This document shows positions 1 through 7,209 of a stretch of 12,442 bases of DNA, piece by piece. The notes under the pieces were generated by a model. The model was not told the DNA's origin. It ran no database searches and worked only from the letters and a program-made list of their open reading frames with translations. The translations under genes and the position numbers were made by a program. Numbering within the stretch: position 1 is the first letter of the stretch; each line of letters starts with the position of its first letter. This DNA is from an uncultured Tidjanibacter sp. (GTDB lineage Bacteria; Bacteroidota; Bacteroidia; Bacteroidales; Rikenellaceae), in NCBI GenBank assembly GCA_934663885.1, contig CAKUKW010000039.1, positions 1-12,442 on the forward strand, in the 5' to 3' direction.

Positions 1-184
1 CAAGAGCTATCCTTTCCCCTTTTTTAAGGCCCGCTTTTGAGAATAGCATATGAAGTTTGGCAACCTCTTTGGCCACCTCGTAGTACGAAAACGTTTCGTT
101 TTTGAAATAATCGGTCAGCGCCGGCAGCTCCCTGTATTCACGGAAGCTGTTTTCATACATGCGTATAAGGTTATGCTGCGACAT
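1..184 (-). CDS. Long-chain fatty acid--CoA ligase (AMP-binding family), N-terminal fragment
   Basis: The minus strand from the ATG at 184-182 reads 61 codons off the window edge. The protein begins MSQHNLIRMYENSFREYREL and continues with PALTDY, a FSYYEVAKEVAKLH stretch and LKKGERIAL. This order (an N-terminal helix, 'PALTDY', 'tYyeva..va+lh..l...Gl+kGd+iAl') is the usual start of Bacteroidales AMP-dependent acyl-CoA synthetases. These activate free fatty acids with ATP to acyl-adenylate and then acyl-CoA at the cytoplasmic face of the membrane. The P-loop and A-box motifs that would prove catalytic competence lie outside the window. The upstream sequence on its coding strand contains only a weak GGAA. 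The family call is fairly secure; the chain-length preference cannot be judged. Confidence 0.82.
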   Translation of the reverse strand, partial: MSQHNLIRMYENSFREYRELPALTDYFKNETFSYYEVAKEVAKLHMLFSKAGLKKGERIAL

Positions 185-576
185 ATTTTCCGTTATTAGA
201 CAGTTCTGGTAAAAATAATAATGGGAATAGAAATAAAAGCGATTCCAAGATATCCAATCCTGCTACTAAAATAATGTTCGAAGCTGTTAACGACCCTGTT
301 TGTTAGTTCCTGGCTACGATTTCCAAATGTGTGGGAGTATTATTAAATCTGGTTTTGTAATTTTATATTACGTTGACCAGTACGGAAAATTACTGTCAGG
401 CTATGCATAGATATTCCTGTATTTTTATACAATTTCCAATATGTTAAATAAGCAGATCCAATGTAAATGAGGAACGGGACTCCGGTTCCCGTTCCTCATT
501 TGCAACCCCTTGATTGCCCAATCGTATGAATAATTTTGAAGACCGGTGACCTGGCCTTAAGGAATTCGGCACACTT
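185..576. other. Intergenic region, AT-rich, leader of the acyl-CoA ligase
   Basis: There are 392 bases between the acyl-CoA ligase start and the TPR gene stop. The only clear structure is the hairpin at 465-501. The remainder (about 185-460) should hold the ligase promoter on the minus strand, but I found no perfect TAnnTTTG element there. I see no coding ORF or RNA gene. Confidence 0.6.
465..501 (-). terminator. Intrinsic terminator of the small TPR gene
   Basis: A perfect 15-bp stem (465-479 pairing with 487-501) has a 7-nt loop. It lies about 75 bp beyond the stop codon of the minus-strand TPR gene. The arms begin with AAA and end with TTT, so read on the minus strand the stem runs into a short U tract. 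No plus-strand gene upstream would need it, so it most likely ends the TPR transcript. Confidence 0.75.
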
Positions 577-1026
577 TTAAATCTTTTCCGCGTACTGTGC
601 GCTGTTGAGCCTCAATTCGTTCATTATGGATCTGAAGGCTTTGGTCTTACGTATATTTACCAGCTCATTGTCCATAGATAGGAAATCATAGTTGTTCCAT
701 CCGAGCTTTACCGCTTTGCGAAGGGCTTTTAACGAATCGTCGGTTTTGTCGTTCAGCGAATAATATCGGGCGAGCGTGTAATAGAGATCGGCCTCCAGAA
801 GGTGATATTCGGACCGTATGTCTTCCGGCTGTATGGAAAAAATACTTATCGCCTGCAGGAGCGTCTGCTCCGCTTTGTCCATTTCTCCGTGGTAGCGCTG
901 CGTGAATGCTTTTTCTTTCATGGCGCAGATTGTTTCCAGATTGTCACCCCGCTCTTCCGCGTTTGCGCTGGCAGTTGCCGTGAAGCCCAGGACTATGACG
1001 GCTACGATGAATAATAATTTTTTCAT
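577..1026 (-). CDS. Small secreted TPR-repeat protein
   Basis: This is a 149-residue protein with a clear Sec signal peptide (MKKLLFIVAVIVLGFTATASA, probable cleavage near residues 21-23) and no lipobox cysteine. The mature part is helical. Residues about 30-60 and 70-110 form one or two TPR-like helix pairs (for example EADLYYTLARYYSLNDKTDD followed by SLKALRKAVKLG). The C-terminal 'AlrkAvklGw.n...l..DneL..irktkaFr.im' is the end-cap pattern often seen on bacterial TPR proteins. It probably acts in the periplasm as a protein-interaction module; no partner is evident. It sits alone on the minus strand, with a terminator below (465-501) and an AT-rich leader above. The family assignment is by pattern only and no specific function is recognised. 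Confidence 0.75.
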   Translation of the reverse strand: MKKLLFIVAVIVLGFTATASANAEERGDNLETICAMKEKAFTQRYHGEMDKAEQTLLQAISIFSIQPEDIRSEYHLLEADLYYTLARYYSLNDKTDDSLKALRKAVKLGWNNYDFLSMDNELVNIRKTKAFRSIMNELRLNSAQYAEKI

Positions 1027-1111
1027 GGCTTAATGTTTTTTGTTATTAATATCTTCAGTCCCTTGCGGGCTACTTTTCCATATCGGTGTTTCTATACTTA
1101 TGACTGCTGAA

Positions 1112-1129
1112 GTAACAAAATGTAACAAA
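1112..1129. repeat. Direct repeat GTAACAAA, 10-bp period
   Basis: GTAACAAA occurs at 1112-1119 and again at 1122-1129, one helical turn apart, about 90-100 bp upstream of the TPR gene start. On that gene's strand it reads TTTGTTAC twice, so it offers two TTTG (-33-like) boxes. No good TAnnTTTG partner lies at the expected distance. It may be a binding site or chance in AT-rich DNA. Confidence 0.4.
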
Positions 1130-1213
1130 TATTTTTAATAAAATATTTATATAATTAACTTATAATTGTTTATGTGTGTGATATCGAAGTTTTAACATTC
1201 AGCCGGAAGGATT

Positions 1214-1260
1214 AAACATACGGCGAGGTGTAAAAATATTTTACACCTCGCCGTATGTTT
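1214..1260 (-). terminator. Strong intrinsic terminator with a 22-bp perfect stem
   Basis: Positions 1214-1235 pair perfectly with 1239-1260 around a 3-nt ATA loop. The stem has a GC-rich core (CGGCGAGGTG) flanked by A/T pairs, so the 3' end on the minus strand is U-rich. It lies 13 bp past the stop of the minus-strand 84-aa gene and separates it from the TPR gene's leader. The outer AAAC/GTTT pairs make it usable on both strands. Confidence 0.88.
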
Positions 1261-1273
1261 GCTTTTACCGGGG

Positions 1274-1528
1274 CTATTTTTTATACTTCTCCGCCCACTC
1301 ATGTACCGTTTCGCTTTCTATCTTTACACCGAAACGCTTGGCTTTAATAAGTATTCGGCGCGCGAGCAGGGGTTTCTGCTCTTCCGGAGCGTAACGGAAA
1401 TAGGATTCCGCCGCCCTTACGTGTACGGCATCCGGCATAGGGAACTCGCGGGTGGCAGGTATGCCGAAATCCGAAGCCCTCATTTTTTTCCGGTCCTTTG
1501 CCGAAAGCCTGTGAGTCATTGCATTCAT
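1274..1528 (-). CDS. Small conserved cytosolic protein, DUF6582-like pattern
   Basis: This is an 84-residue, highly charged protein without a signal peptide or membrane segment. The visible pattern is 'R..SdFGIPatReFPmpDavHVraAesyFryap.eqkplLArrIlikAkrfGV' followed by 'W.EKYKK'. The 'f.ip..r.fPi.d..Hvr.A' core resembles the short DUF6582-type module found in small Bacteroidetes and phage-associated proteins; this is a match from memory. The biochemical role is unknown. It lies 82 bp downstream of the GlsB-type gene on the same strand, with no convincing terminator between, and is followed at once by the 22-bp-stem terminator. It is therefore probably the second gene of a two-gene transcript. 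The start ATG at 1528-1526 is preceded only by a weak purine stretch. Confidence 0.72.
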   Translation of the reverse strand: MNAMTHRLSAKDRKKMRASDFGIPATREFPMPDAVHVRAAESYFRYAPEEQKPLLARRILIKAKRFGVKIESETVHEWAEKYKK

Positions 1529-1610
1529 AATCGTTATCTTTTAAGTTGTTTTCAGTATCCTATCACCGTCCGCTTAACAATGGGTTCCGCACAAAACCCG
1601 GACAGAAGGC

Positions 1611-1874
1611 TTAAGCCTTACTTTTCTTCGGGTTCGTGAACAGGCTCACGATGAGCAGCAGGACTATAGCTCCGACTGTAGCGGTCAGCAGGCTCCACAG
1701 CATATTGCCGCCACCTACTCCCATCAGGCTGAATAGCCATCCTCCTATTACCGAACCTATAACACCTATGACAAGGTTGAGGATAAGCCCCGAACCGCTG
1801 CCTTTAACAATCCTTCCGGCGAGGTATCCCGCCGCAATTCCTATAAGAACATACCATAACCAAAACATAATCAA
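1611..1874 (-). CDS. GlsB/YeaQ/YmgE family membrane protein (Transgly_assoc)
   Basis: This is an 87-residue integral membrane protein with three hydrophobic helices (about residues 3-20, 29-50 and 59-80). It has the glycine-rich motifs of the 'transglycosylase-associated' family: 'G..aGylAgrivkGsG.Gli.nlviGviGsviGGwlf', then a short Gly loop and a third helix ending in a basic tail. Members are usually stress- or stationary-phase-induced inner-membrane proteins of unknown biochemistry; the historical transglycosylase name is not supported by a catalytic site. The chosen start is the ATG at 1874; a second ATG two codons later is equally possible. It is likely the first gene of a unit with the 84-aa gene. 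The 5' side (1875-2140) contains a short dyad (1919-1932), but no sure promoter is seen. Confidence 0.88.
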   Translation of the reverse strand: MIMFWLWYVLIGIAAGYLAGRIVKGSGSGLILNLVIGVIGSVIGGWLFSLMGVGGGNMLWSLLTATVGAIVLLLIVSLFTNPKKSKA

Positions 1875-2173
1875 TAATATTTAAGGGTTTATAAATGTCG
1901 CTTTTCATTGTGTTTGTTCCCCTGTGCAGGGGCTACAGTCATGCAATTTACATTGTTTTTAGTTACTTAACAATAGTTGTGCCAAGCATTTTCATATTTT
2001 GTTAAAATTGTTTTGGAATAAATTAAGAGTCCGGTTTATAGGCAGCGCCCCGGCTTTCATGTAAAAATACATTAAAAATCTACCTTCAAACGACCGCGGC
2101 AATATTTTTAGACATCCTCTCAGAGTGGATTTAACGATTCTTGTATATATTTGTAAATATAACACACGAACTA
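1875..2173. other. Divergent intergenic region
   Basis: This 299-bp stretch lies between the divergent GlsB-type gene and the MFS-acyltransferase gene. It contains a 14-nt dyad with CCCCT/AGGGG arms (1919-1932) nearer the GlsB side and a candidate -7 element at 2146-2153 on the plus side. A short ORF on the minus strand (1992-2195) has no protein-like features and overlaps that promoter, so I do not call it. Confidence 0.55.
2146..2153 (+). promoter_or_regulatory. Candidate Bacteroidetes -7 element for the MFS-PlsC gene
   Basis: TATATTTG matches the TAnnTTTG -7 consensus. No TTTG -33 box lies at a suitable distance upstream, so support is partial. A start site would fall near 2160, giving a leader of about 14 nt to the ATG at 2174. 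This argues against the TTG at 2141 as a start codon. Confidence 0.45.
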
Positions 2174-4198
2174 ATGGCTCCTGCCAGGAAATCATACAGG
2201 CTAAGGGTTATACTGAGCCTTTCGAATATCAACGCGGATTTCCTGCAGTTGATACTGTGCATGTTCGTAAGCCATTATATCCTCGACAACCCCTTGTTCG
2301 GGGCCGCCCTGTTCCTTTTCGCCAATATATGGTTAATATATTTCGAAGGCAACCTGCGGCGCCTGCCGGCAAGCAGGAGCAGCCGCACGAACGTGCTGAT
2401 GTGGATACTGCTCTCGGTGTCTATAATCGCAGGCCTGATAATTGTCTTCTTTTACCCTATACTGATGCGCCGGCCCGAAGCCAATTTCGTTTCGTTCTTC
2501 GTGGCGATGGTGGCGGCACGTACGCTGCTGACTTTCAAGGTAAACAATACCTACAATAAGAAAAAATCGTCACACCGCTGGTTCAAGGCCCTCTACCAGG
2601 TGCTTTTCCTGCTGCCGTGCGTGGCTTTCTCGGTGTGGCTGCTACAGGGTTATGCCGTGTACGTTACCATCGGCGGGTTCGCGTTGACGGGTATCCTGCT
2701 TTCCTTCCAGAGCAGCACGCTTGCAAGTTTCGGCAAATATATGCGCAACGCGCGGCTGAAGGACAAGATGGGAGGAATTGCGTCATACAGGCTCTTCTCC
2801 AATATGAACCTGTACTCCCAAATCGCCTTCAGCCTTGGTATACTAATGTATATATGTTACGTGAGTTTCGCACAGACGGCTTTCGTCGAGACTGCGTACC
2901 TTATGATGGCCGTCTGGCTGGTAGTGGTAATATTCAGTTCCGAGATATTTACATGGGTGGTAAATAAGAGCGGCAGAGTGCTTAGCCTCAATATGTTCAT
3001 TATCGGTGCCGCGCTCTGGATTCTCGGTTCGGTTCAGATGTACCGTACCTCGGCCCTTATGAACAGCGCGCTGTGGACCATGGTATGGGGATTCGGACTT
3101 GCCTGCATAACTTCCGTAACTAACCGTTACAACAACGATTTCAAAATGGTAGCCCGCATAGCGGACAGGAAAGTGTCGGACCGTGACCTCTATTTCCGCG
3201 GCCTGCTGACCCAGATGATAGCCGTCATTATTTCAAATTCCGTCATGCTGGTCGTACTGACTTTCTGGACTTTCGTGATTCCTACATTCAAGAATGCCGA
3301 GCTGCCCGGTTCGCTCAGGGATATGATGATACAGCTCCCGGTTCTCTTTATGCTAGTCGCCGTGTTGTTCGCTTTGAAACAGCCTTTGGATAAGCGGAGC
3401 CGGCAGAAGCTGGAGAATTATGAACAGGGCGCCAGCCGTAACAGGACGACCAAACAGAACTTAAAGAAAACCTTTGTCGAAAAGAGCCGCGTACGGTTCG
3501 GCGTCAAGATAATCGCAGCATTCGTCCGGCCTTTCCTGCGCCTGCGGGTGGAAGGGGTTGAAAATATGGAGAGGGAGGATTTTCCTTCGATATTCGTCTG
3601 CAACCACGGTCTTTTCTACGGCCCTATAGCTGCGGTGATATACCTGCCGACTTATTTCCGGCCCTGGGTAGACCTTAAAATGATAGATCTGGACCTGTGC
3701 GCGAAGGAGATATACGACAGGGAGCTGTATAAGGTAAACTGGCTGCCCAAGCGGTTTTTAAAATGGCTGAGCCGGACGGTCGCGCGCCCGGTCACCTGGG
3801 CTCTTAACTCGTTCAATCCCATTCCTGTCGATAAGCGCAGCGCCCAGGCCGCGGTGGCCACTTTCGACGAAACGGTAAAGGTACTCTCCGAAGGCGACAA
3901 CGTCCTTATATTCCCCGAGAAACCAAAGCGTGTCAAAAAGAAAAACAAGATTACGGTCGCCCACGAGCGACGCACGGTGGGAAGCCTTTATACGGGGTTC
4001 GCCAACATCGGCCAGCTTTATTACGAGAAAACCGGGAAAGCGCTGAAATTCTATCCCATATACGCCAATAAGGTCGGCCGGACGTTCCGTATAGGAAACC
4101 CTGTGCAATATACCCCCGGCAGCGACCACAAAGAAGAAAAGCAGCGTATCGCCGAGGAGCTGCACGACAGGATGCTCGCGTTACAAAAGAGCGAATAG
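2174..4198 (+). CDS. Fusion of MFS-like membrane domain and PlsC-type acyltransferase
   Basis: From the ATG at 2174 the product is 674 residues. Residues about 10-400 are a run of roughly ten to twelve hydrophobic helices with short basic loops, resembling an MFS transporter fold but without a motif I can name. A basic linker (about 400-450) leads to a cytosolic lysophospholipid acyltransferase domain: 'LRVEGVENMEREDFPSIFVCNHG' (residues about 454-479), then 'FRPWVDLKM', and 'LIFPEKPKR' (580-586), which corresponds to the FPEGTRS block. The canonical catalytic HX4D is NHGLFYG here (H478, G483), so the aspartate is absent. I recall related Bacteroides and Clostridium proteins with NHGxxYGP, so this may be a family trait rather than damage. 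By analogy with LplT plus Aas, a lipid-moving domain joined to an acyl-transferring one is plausible; substrate and activity are inference. An upstream in-frame TTG at 2141 would add 11 residues but overlaps the -7 element. Confidence 0.8.
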   Translation: MAPARKSYRLRVILSLSNINADFLQLILCMFVSHYILDNPLFGAALFLFANIWLIYFEGNLRRLPASRSSRTNVLMWILLSVSIIAGLIIVFFYPILMRRPEANFVSFFVAMVAARTLLTFKVNNTYNKKKSSHRWFKALYQVLFLLPCVAFSVWLLQGYAVYVTIGGFALTGILLSFQSSTLASFGKYMRNARLKDKMGGIASYRLFSNMNLYSQIAFSLGILMYICYVSFAQTAFVETAYLMMAVWLVVVIFSSEIFTWVVNKSGRVLSLNMFIIGAALWILGSVQMYRTSALMNSALWTMVWGFGLACITSVTNRYNNDFKMVARIADRKVSDRDLYFRGLLTQMIAVIISNSVMLVVLTFWTFVIPTFKNAELPGSLRDMMIQLPVLFMLVAVLFALKQPLDKRSRQKLENYEQGASRNRTTKQNLKKTFVEKSRVRFGVKIIAAFVRPFLRLRVEGVENMEREDFPSIFVCNHGLFYGPIAAVIYLPTYFRPWVDLKMIDLDLCAKEIYDRELYKVNWLPKRFLKWLSRTVARPVTWALNSFNPIPVDKRSAQAAVATFDETVKVLSEGDNVLIFPEKPKRVKKKNKITVAHERRTVGSLYTGFANIGQLYYEKTGKALKFYPIYANKVGRTFRIGNPVQYTPGSDHKEEKQRIAEELHDRMLALQKSE

Positions 4199-4433
4199 AT
4201 GTCTTTCCCAATGATATTCAGCGAGGTTGCCCTTGCATGGGTTCGCCATTCTATCGGTCTGTCCGGGAAAATCATTTAAAACATAATTCTCACCCGAGAG
4301 CTCTTTTAATTTAGTTAATACTGTCCAGATACGCTTTTACCTGAATTGTTTTACATTCATTGACACGAAAAGCAGGCAGATAGAATTTTGACAGCAGCGA
4401 TTATTTTCATGTAAGAGAAAAAATTGGAGAAGA
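4199..4433. other. Intergenic region
   Basis: There are 235 bases between the MFS-PlsC stop and the serine hydrolase. I found no strong terminator. AGAGCTCT followed by four T (around 4299-4310) is the only terminator-like spot and is too short to call. No clear TAnnTTTG promoter precedes the hydrolase; its start is preceded by GGAGAAGA, a fair ribosome binding site. Confidence 0.5.
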
Positions 4434-5537
4434 ATGAAAGAAAAATTATTATTATCATTGGTTGTGAGTTTAATAAGTATTGCCGGGTGGTCCCAAAACA
4501 TTGACAAAACAAAGATAGACAGCTACTTAGAGACACTTGCAGGCAATAACAAATTTATGGGAAGCGTCGCCATATCCCGCAACAAGGAAGTGGTATATGC
4601 GAAAACTGTCGGGTTTGCAGACATCCAAAATAATTTAAAAGCGGATGAGAATTCGAAATACGGAATTGCCTCGGTATCTAAAACATTCACAACAGTATTG
4701 TGCCTTAAGGCAATCGAAGAAAATAAATTGCAACCTGATCAAACCTTATTTCATTTTTTTCCTACGATAGAAAATTCCCGCAGGATAACGATAGAGCAGA
4801 TACTTTACCATAGAAGCGGATTGCCCGATATAATGTGGAATGACTCAATCGACTGGACACAACCCCGTACGGAGAGGCAGATGATTGAAATCATATCGAA
4901 GGCAGGAAGCGATTTCGAGCCTGATTCGCAGACCGCTTACATCAACACGGGTTTTTTCCTATTAAGTTATGTCCTCGAGAGAATATATGAAAAGCCATAT
5001 CCGGAAATTCTTGAAGAAAAAATAATTGAACCGGCAGGATTGAAAAACACCTGTTCAGGAGAAAATATTGATAATAACGCATGTTATTCCTATAGCCATA
5101 GTGGCTGGATAAAACAGCCTGTAATGGATTGGACCGTGCTTTTGGGAGCGGCGGGTATAGTTTCCAATGCCTTTGACCTGACGATGTTCAGCAATTCTCT
5201 TTTCAACGGGGAATTAGTTTCTACGGAAAGTTTGCAGCAAATGAAAACCTTGAGAGACGGTTATGGAATGGGACTTTTTGAAATGTCTTTTTCCGGCAGA
5301 AAAGGATTTTGGATTCAGGGCGGGCTTCAGGGTTTTAAGTCATGGCTTGTTTATTTCCCCGATAGCAATATTTCGGTTGCAATTACGGCCAACGGGGTGG
5401 AGCTCAATTTTAACGATGTTATCACTACTGTTTTAAAGGCTGCTTTCGGTGAGCCTTTTGAAATCCCGGAATTTCAGAATTACTGCATAACAGATCAAGA
5501 ATCGGATAAATATCCGGCCGTTTATTCGAGGGAATAA
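4434..5537 (+). CDS. Serine hydrolase, beta-lactamase/class C PBP fold (PF00144-like), C-terminally truncated
   Basis: This is a 367-residue exported protein with a signal peptide (about residues 1-20, ending GWSQ). The nucleophile motif SxxK is S80-V-S-K83 within 'YGIASVSKTFT', and the YxN motif is Y169-I-N171 in 'YINTGFFLLSYVLERI'. The region matching the third motif ('HxGG..GF') reads I294-Q-G-G-L-Q-G-F, so the usual His is missing. Such enzymes act in the periplasm on peptides, esters or peptidoglycan; the substrate is unknown. The protein ends 'FEIPEF..Y.......SDKYPAVYSRE'. In relatives 'ldkYlGvYss' opens a further beta-rich domain, so the stop at 5535-5537 looks premature (see the remnant to 5609). 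Base composition stands apart: one 60-base line (4681-4740) is 35% GC by hand count against 68% for a line inside guaB (6781-6840). This suggests foreign origin or relaxed selection. Probably a decaying gene, though the catalytic domain is intact in length. Confidence 0.82.
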   Translation: MKEKLLLSLVVSLISIAGWSQNIDKTKIDSYLETLAGNNKFMGSVAISRNKEVVYAKTVGFADIQNNLKADENSKYGIASVSKTFTTVLCLKAIEENKLQPDQTLFHFFPTIENSRRITIEQILYHRSGLPDIMWNDSIDWTQPRTERQMIEIISKAGSDFEPDSQTAYINTGFFLLSYVLERIYEKPYPEILEEKIIEPAGLKNTCSGENIDNNACYSYSHSGWIKQPVMDWTVLLGAAGIVSNAFDLTMFSNSLFNGELVSTESLQQMKTLRDGYGMGLFEMSFSGRKGFWIQGGLQGFKSWLVYFPDSNISVAITANGVELNFNDVITTVLKAAFGEPFEIPEFQNYCITDQESDKYPAVYSRE

Positions 5538-5609
5538 CTTCCTGTAAAAATGTTAATTAACAAAGTCAATAGTACGTTATACCGACCACTTTCCGGAATT
5601 TCTGTATAA
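5538..5609 (+). pseudogene. In-frame remnant of the serine hydrolase C-terminal domain
   Basis: Reading on past the TAA at 5535-5537 in the same frame gives 23 sense codons, LPVKMLINKVNSTLY then RPLSGISV, before a second TAA (5607-5609). Following '..KYPAVYSRE', this matches what I remember of the family's continuation ('vYSs.e.PlKmtI.Kdn.tLyaqptGq.s'). The first stop would arise from a Gln CAA codon by one C-to-T change. Past 5609 I cannot follow the homology with confidence, so the domain also seems to have lost DNA. Confidence 0.6.
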
Positions 5610-5691
5610 CGGTTTTTGGGGAATAAACAGACGAAAAAGAGCAGAAAAGAAAGAGATTATAGAATTCAAAGTGGATTCTTGTAAATTATGT

Positions 5692-5714
5692 CGCAAAAAA
5701 ATGTTATTTTTGCG
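5692..5714 (+). promoter_or_regulatory. guaB promoter (-7 element inside a dyad)
   Basis: TATTTTTG at 5705-5712 fits the Bacteroidetes -7 consensus TAnnTTTG. A CTTG at 5678-5681, 23 nt upstream, is a near-match to the -33 TTTG. The -7 lies in an 8-bp inverted repeat, CGCAAAAA (5692-5699) and TTTTTGCG (5707-5714). A start near 5719 gives a leader of about 15 nt to the guaB ATG. The dyad could be an operator or a by-product of A/T-rich promoter sequence. Confidence 0.55.
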
Positions 5715-5734
5715 GGCAACAAATCCGTAATTAT

Positions 5735-7207
5735 ATGTCCTTTATAGATGAAAGAGTATTACCGGAAGGGTTGACGTTCGACGATGTTCTTCTGGTGCCT
5801 GCCTATTCGGAGGTTGTTGCCCGCGATGTCAGTGTAAAGACTCGCTTCTCCAAAAATATTTTCATAAATATCCCTATCGTTTCTGCAGCAATGGATACCG
5901 TTACCGAGGCCCCGCTCGCCATAGCGCTTGCCAGGGAGGGAGGTATAGGAGTAATCCATAAAAATATGTCGATAGCAGAGCAGGCCGCGCATGTCCGCAG
6001 GGTCAAGCGCGCCGAGAACGGCATGATCTACGATCCTGTTACCATCTCGCGCGAAGAGAGCGTCGACGACGCGCTGCGAATGATGAAGGAGAATAAGATC
6101 GGAGGCATTCCAGTGGTCGACGGCGGCAGGAAACTGATAGGTATAGTTACCAACCGCGACCTTAGGTTCCAGAAAGACGGGGGCCGCAAGATAGGGGACG
6201 TCATGACCAGCGAAAACCTGGTTACGACGATGGATTCCGACCTTCAGAAGGCGGCCGATATGCTCCTTAAGCATAAGATCGAGAAACTTCCGGTGATAGA
6301 TAAAGAGGGTAAGCTCGTAGGGCTCATCACGTACAGGGACATTACGAAGATAAAAGATAACCCGAACGCCTGCAAGGATTCTAAAGGGCGCCTCAGGGTT
6401 GCCGCCGGCGTGGGTGTAACCGCCGACGTGCTGGACAGGGTTAAGGCCCTTTATGACGAGGATGTGGATGCGGTGGTTATAGACACCGCTCACGGGCACA
6501 GTAAAAATGTGATAGTTACGCTGAAAAAAGTCAAAGAGGCTTTCCCGGGACTGGACGTGGTGGTAGGAAACATAGCTACCGGAGAGGCCGCAAAATATCT
6601 GGCTGAAGCAGGGGCCGACGGCATAAAAGTGGGTATCGGGCCCGGCTCTATCTGTACCACGAGGGTTGTGGCAGGGGTCGGAGTTCCACAGTTGACGGCT
6701 ATTTACAGTGTCGCCGCGGCGCTGAAAGGGACGGGGATACCGGTAATTGCCGACGGAGGACTGCGCTATTCGGGTGATATCGTCAAGGCTCTCGCCGCCG
6801 GAGGCGACTGCGTGATGATAGGCTCCATGCTGGCCGGCGTCGAAGAATCGCCCGGCGAAACGATAATATATAACGGCCGCAAATTCAAATCATACCGGGG
6901 TATGGGCTCTATAGAGGCCATGAACAGCGGCTCGAAGGACCGTTATTTCCAGGGTGATACCAAGGAGTCAAGCAAATTCGTACCGGAAGGCATCGTTGCC
7001 AGGGTTCCGTTCAAGGGCCACCTGGGCGAAACTGTTTACCAGCTTTTAGGCGGGCTCAAGTCGGGCATGGGATACTGCGGCGCGCCCGACCTCGAAACAC
7101 TCAAAAACGCCAAGTTTATCAAGATAACTTCTTCAGGGGTTATCGAGAACCATCCCCATGACGTAACGATAACGAGCGAAGCGCCGAACTATTCGAGGGG
7201 ACAGTAA
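5735..7207 (+). CDS. guaB: IMP dehydrogenase
   Basis: GuaB oxidises IMP to XMP with NAD+, the committed cytosolic step of GMP synthesis. The 490-residue length is normal. Residues 1-95 and 215-490 form the TIM-barrel catalytic core ('[16 protein letters not shown]', '[12 protein letters not shown]'). Two CBS domains, about 97-150 and 157-213 ('[20 protein letters not shown]'), are inserted as a Bateman module that usually senses adenine and guanine nucleotides. The catalytic loop [11 protein letters not shown] places the nucleophile at Cys307. '[20 protein letters not shown]' and YRGMGS (387-392) are the IMP phosphate-binding and flap regions. All key residues are present. The ATG at 5735 follows the promoter at 5705 closely; no better start exists. 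It is followed after 2 nt by a membrane mini-protein and then by guaA, the next enzyme in the pathway. Confidence 0.98.
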   Translation: MSFIDERVLPEGLTFDDVLLVPAYSEVVARDVSVKTRFSKNIFINIPIVSAAMDTVTEAPLAIALAREGGIGVIHKNMSIAEQAAHVRRVKRAENGMIYDPVTISREESVDDALRMMKENKIGGIPVVDGGRKLIGIVTNRDLRFQKDGGRKIGDVMTSENLVTTMDSDLQKAADMLLKHKIEKLPVIDKEGKLVGLITYRDITKIKDNPNACKDSKGRLRVAAGVGVTADVLDRVKALYDEDVDAVVIDTAHGHSKNVIVTLKKVKEAFPGLDVVVGNIATGEAAKYLAEAGADGIKVGIGPGSICTTRVVAGVGVPQLTAIYSVAAALKGTGIPVIADGGLRYSGDIVKALAAGGDCVMIGSMLAGVEESPGETIIYNGRKFKSYRGMGSIEAMNSGSKDRYFQGDTKESSKFVPEGIVARVPFKGHLGETVYQLLGGLKSGMGYCGAPDLETLKNAKFIKITSSGVIENHPHDVTITSEAPNYSRGQ

Positions 7208-7209
7208 CT

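Noticed and set aside
1606..1619. 14-bp palindrome AAGGCTTAAGCCTT at the GlsB-type stop codon
   Set aside because: It has no loop, no following T run and no neighbouring copy. It is probably chance; the AAG/CTT composition comes from the lysine-rich C-terminus.
1919..1932. CCCCT/AGGGG dyad upstream of the GlsB-type gene
   Set aside because: Five base pairs around a 4-nt loop is too short to call an operator or terminator without conservation.
2141..2173. TTG at 2141 as the start of the MFS-PlsC protein
   Set aside because: It overlaps the candidate -7 element (2146-2153). The ATG at 2174 begins a normal-looking N-terminus.
4204..4276. TTTCCC...GGGAAA inverted repeat after the MFS-PlsC gene
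   Set aside because: The 6-bp arms are about 50 nt apart, with no T run where a terminator would need one.
5759..6499. Long minus-strand ORF (246 codons) across guaB
   Set aside because: It is a shadow of the guaB reading frame, with no protein-family features.
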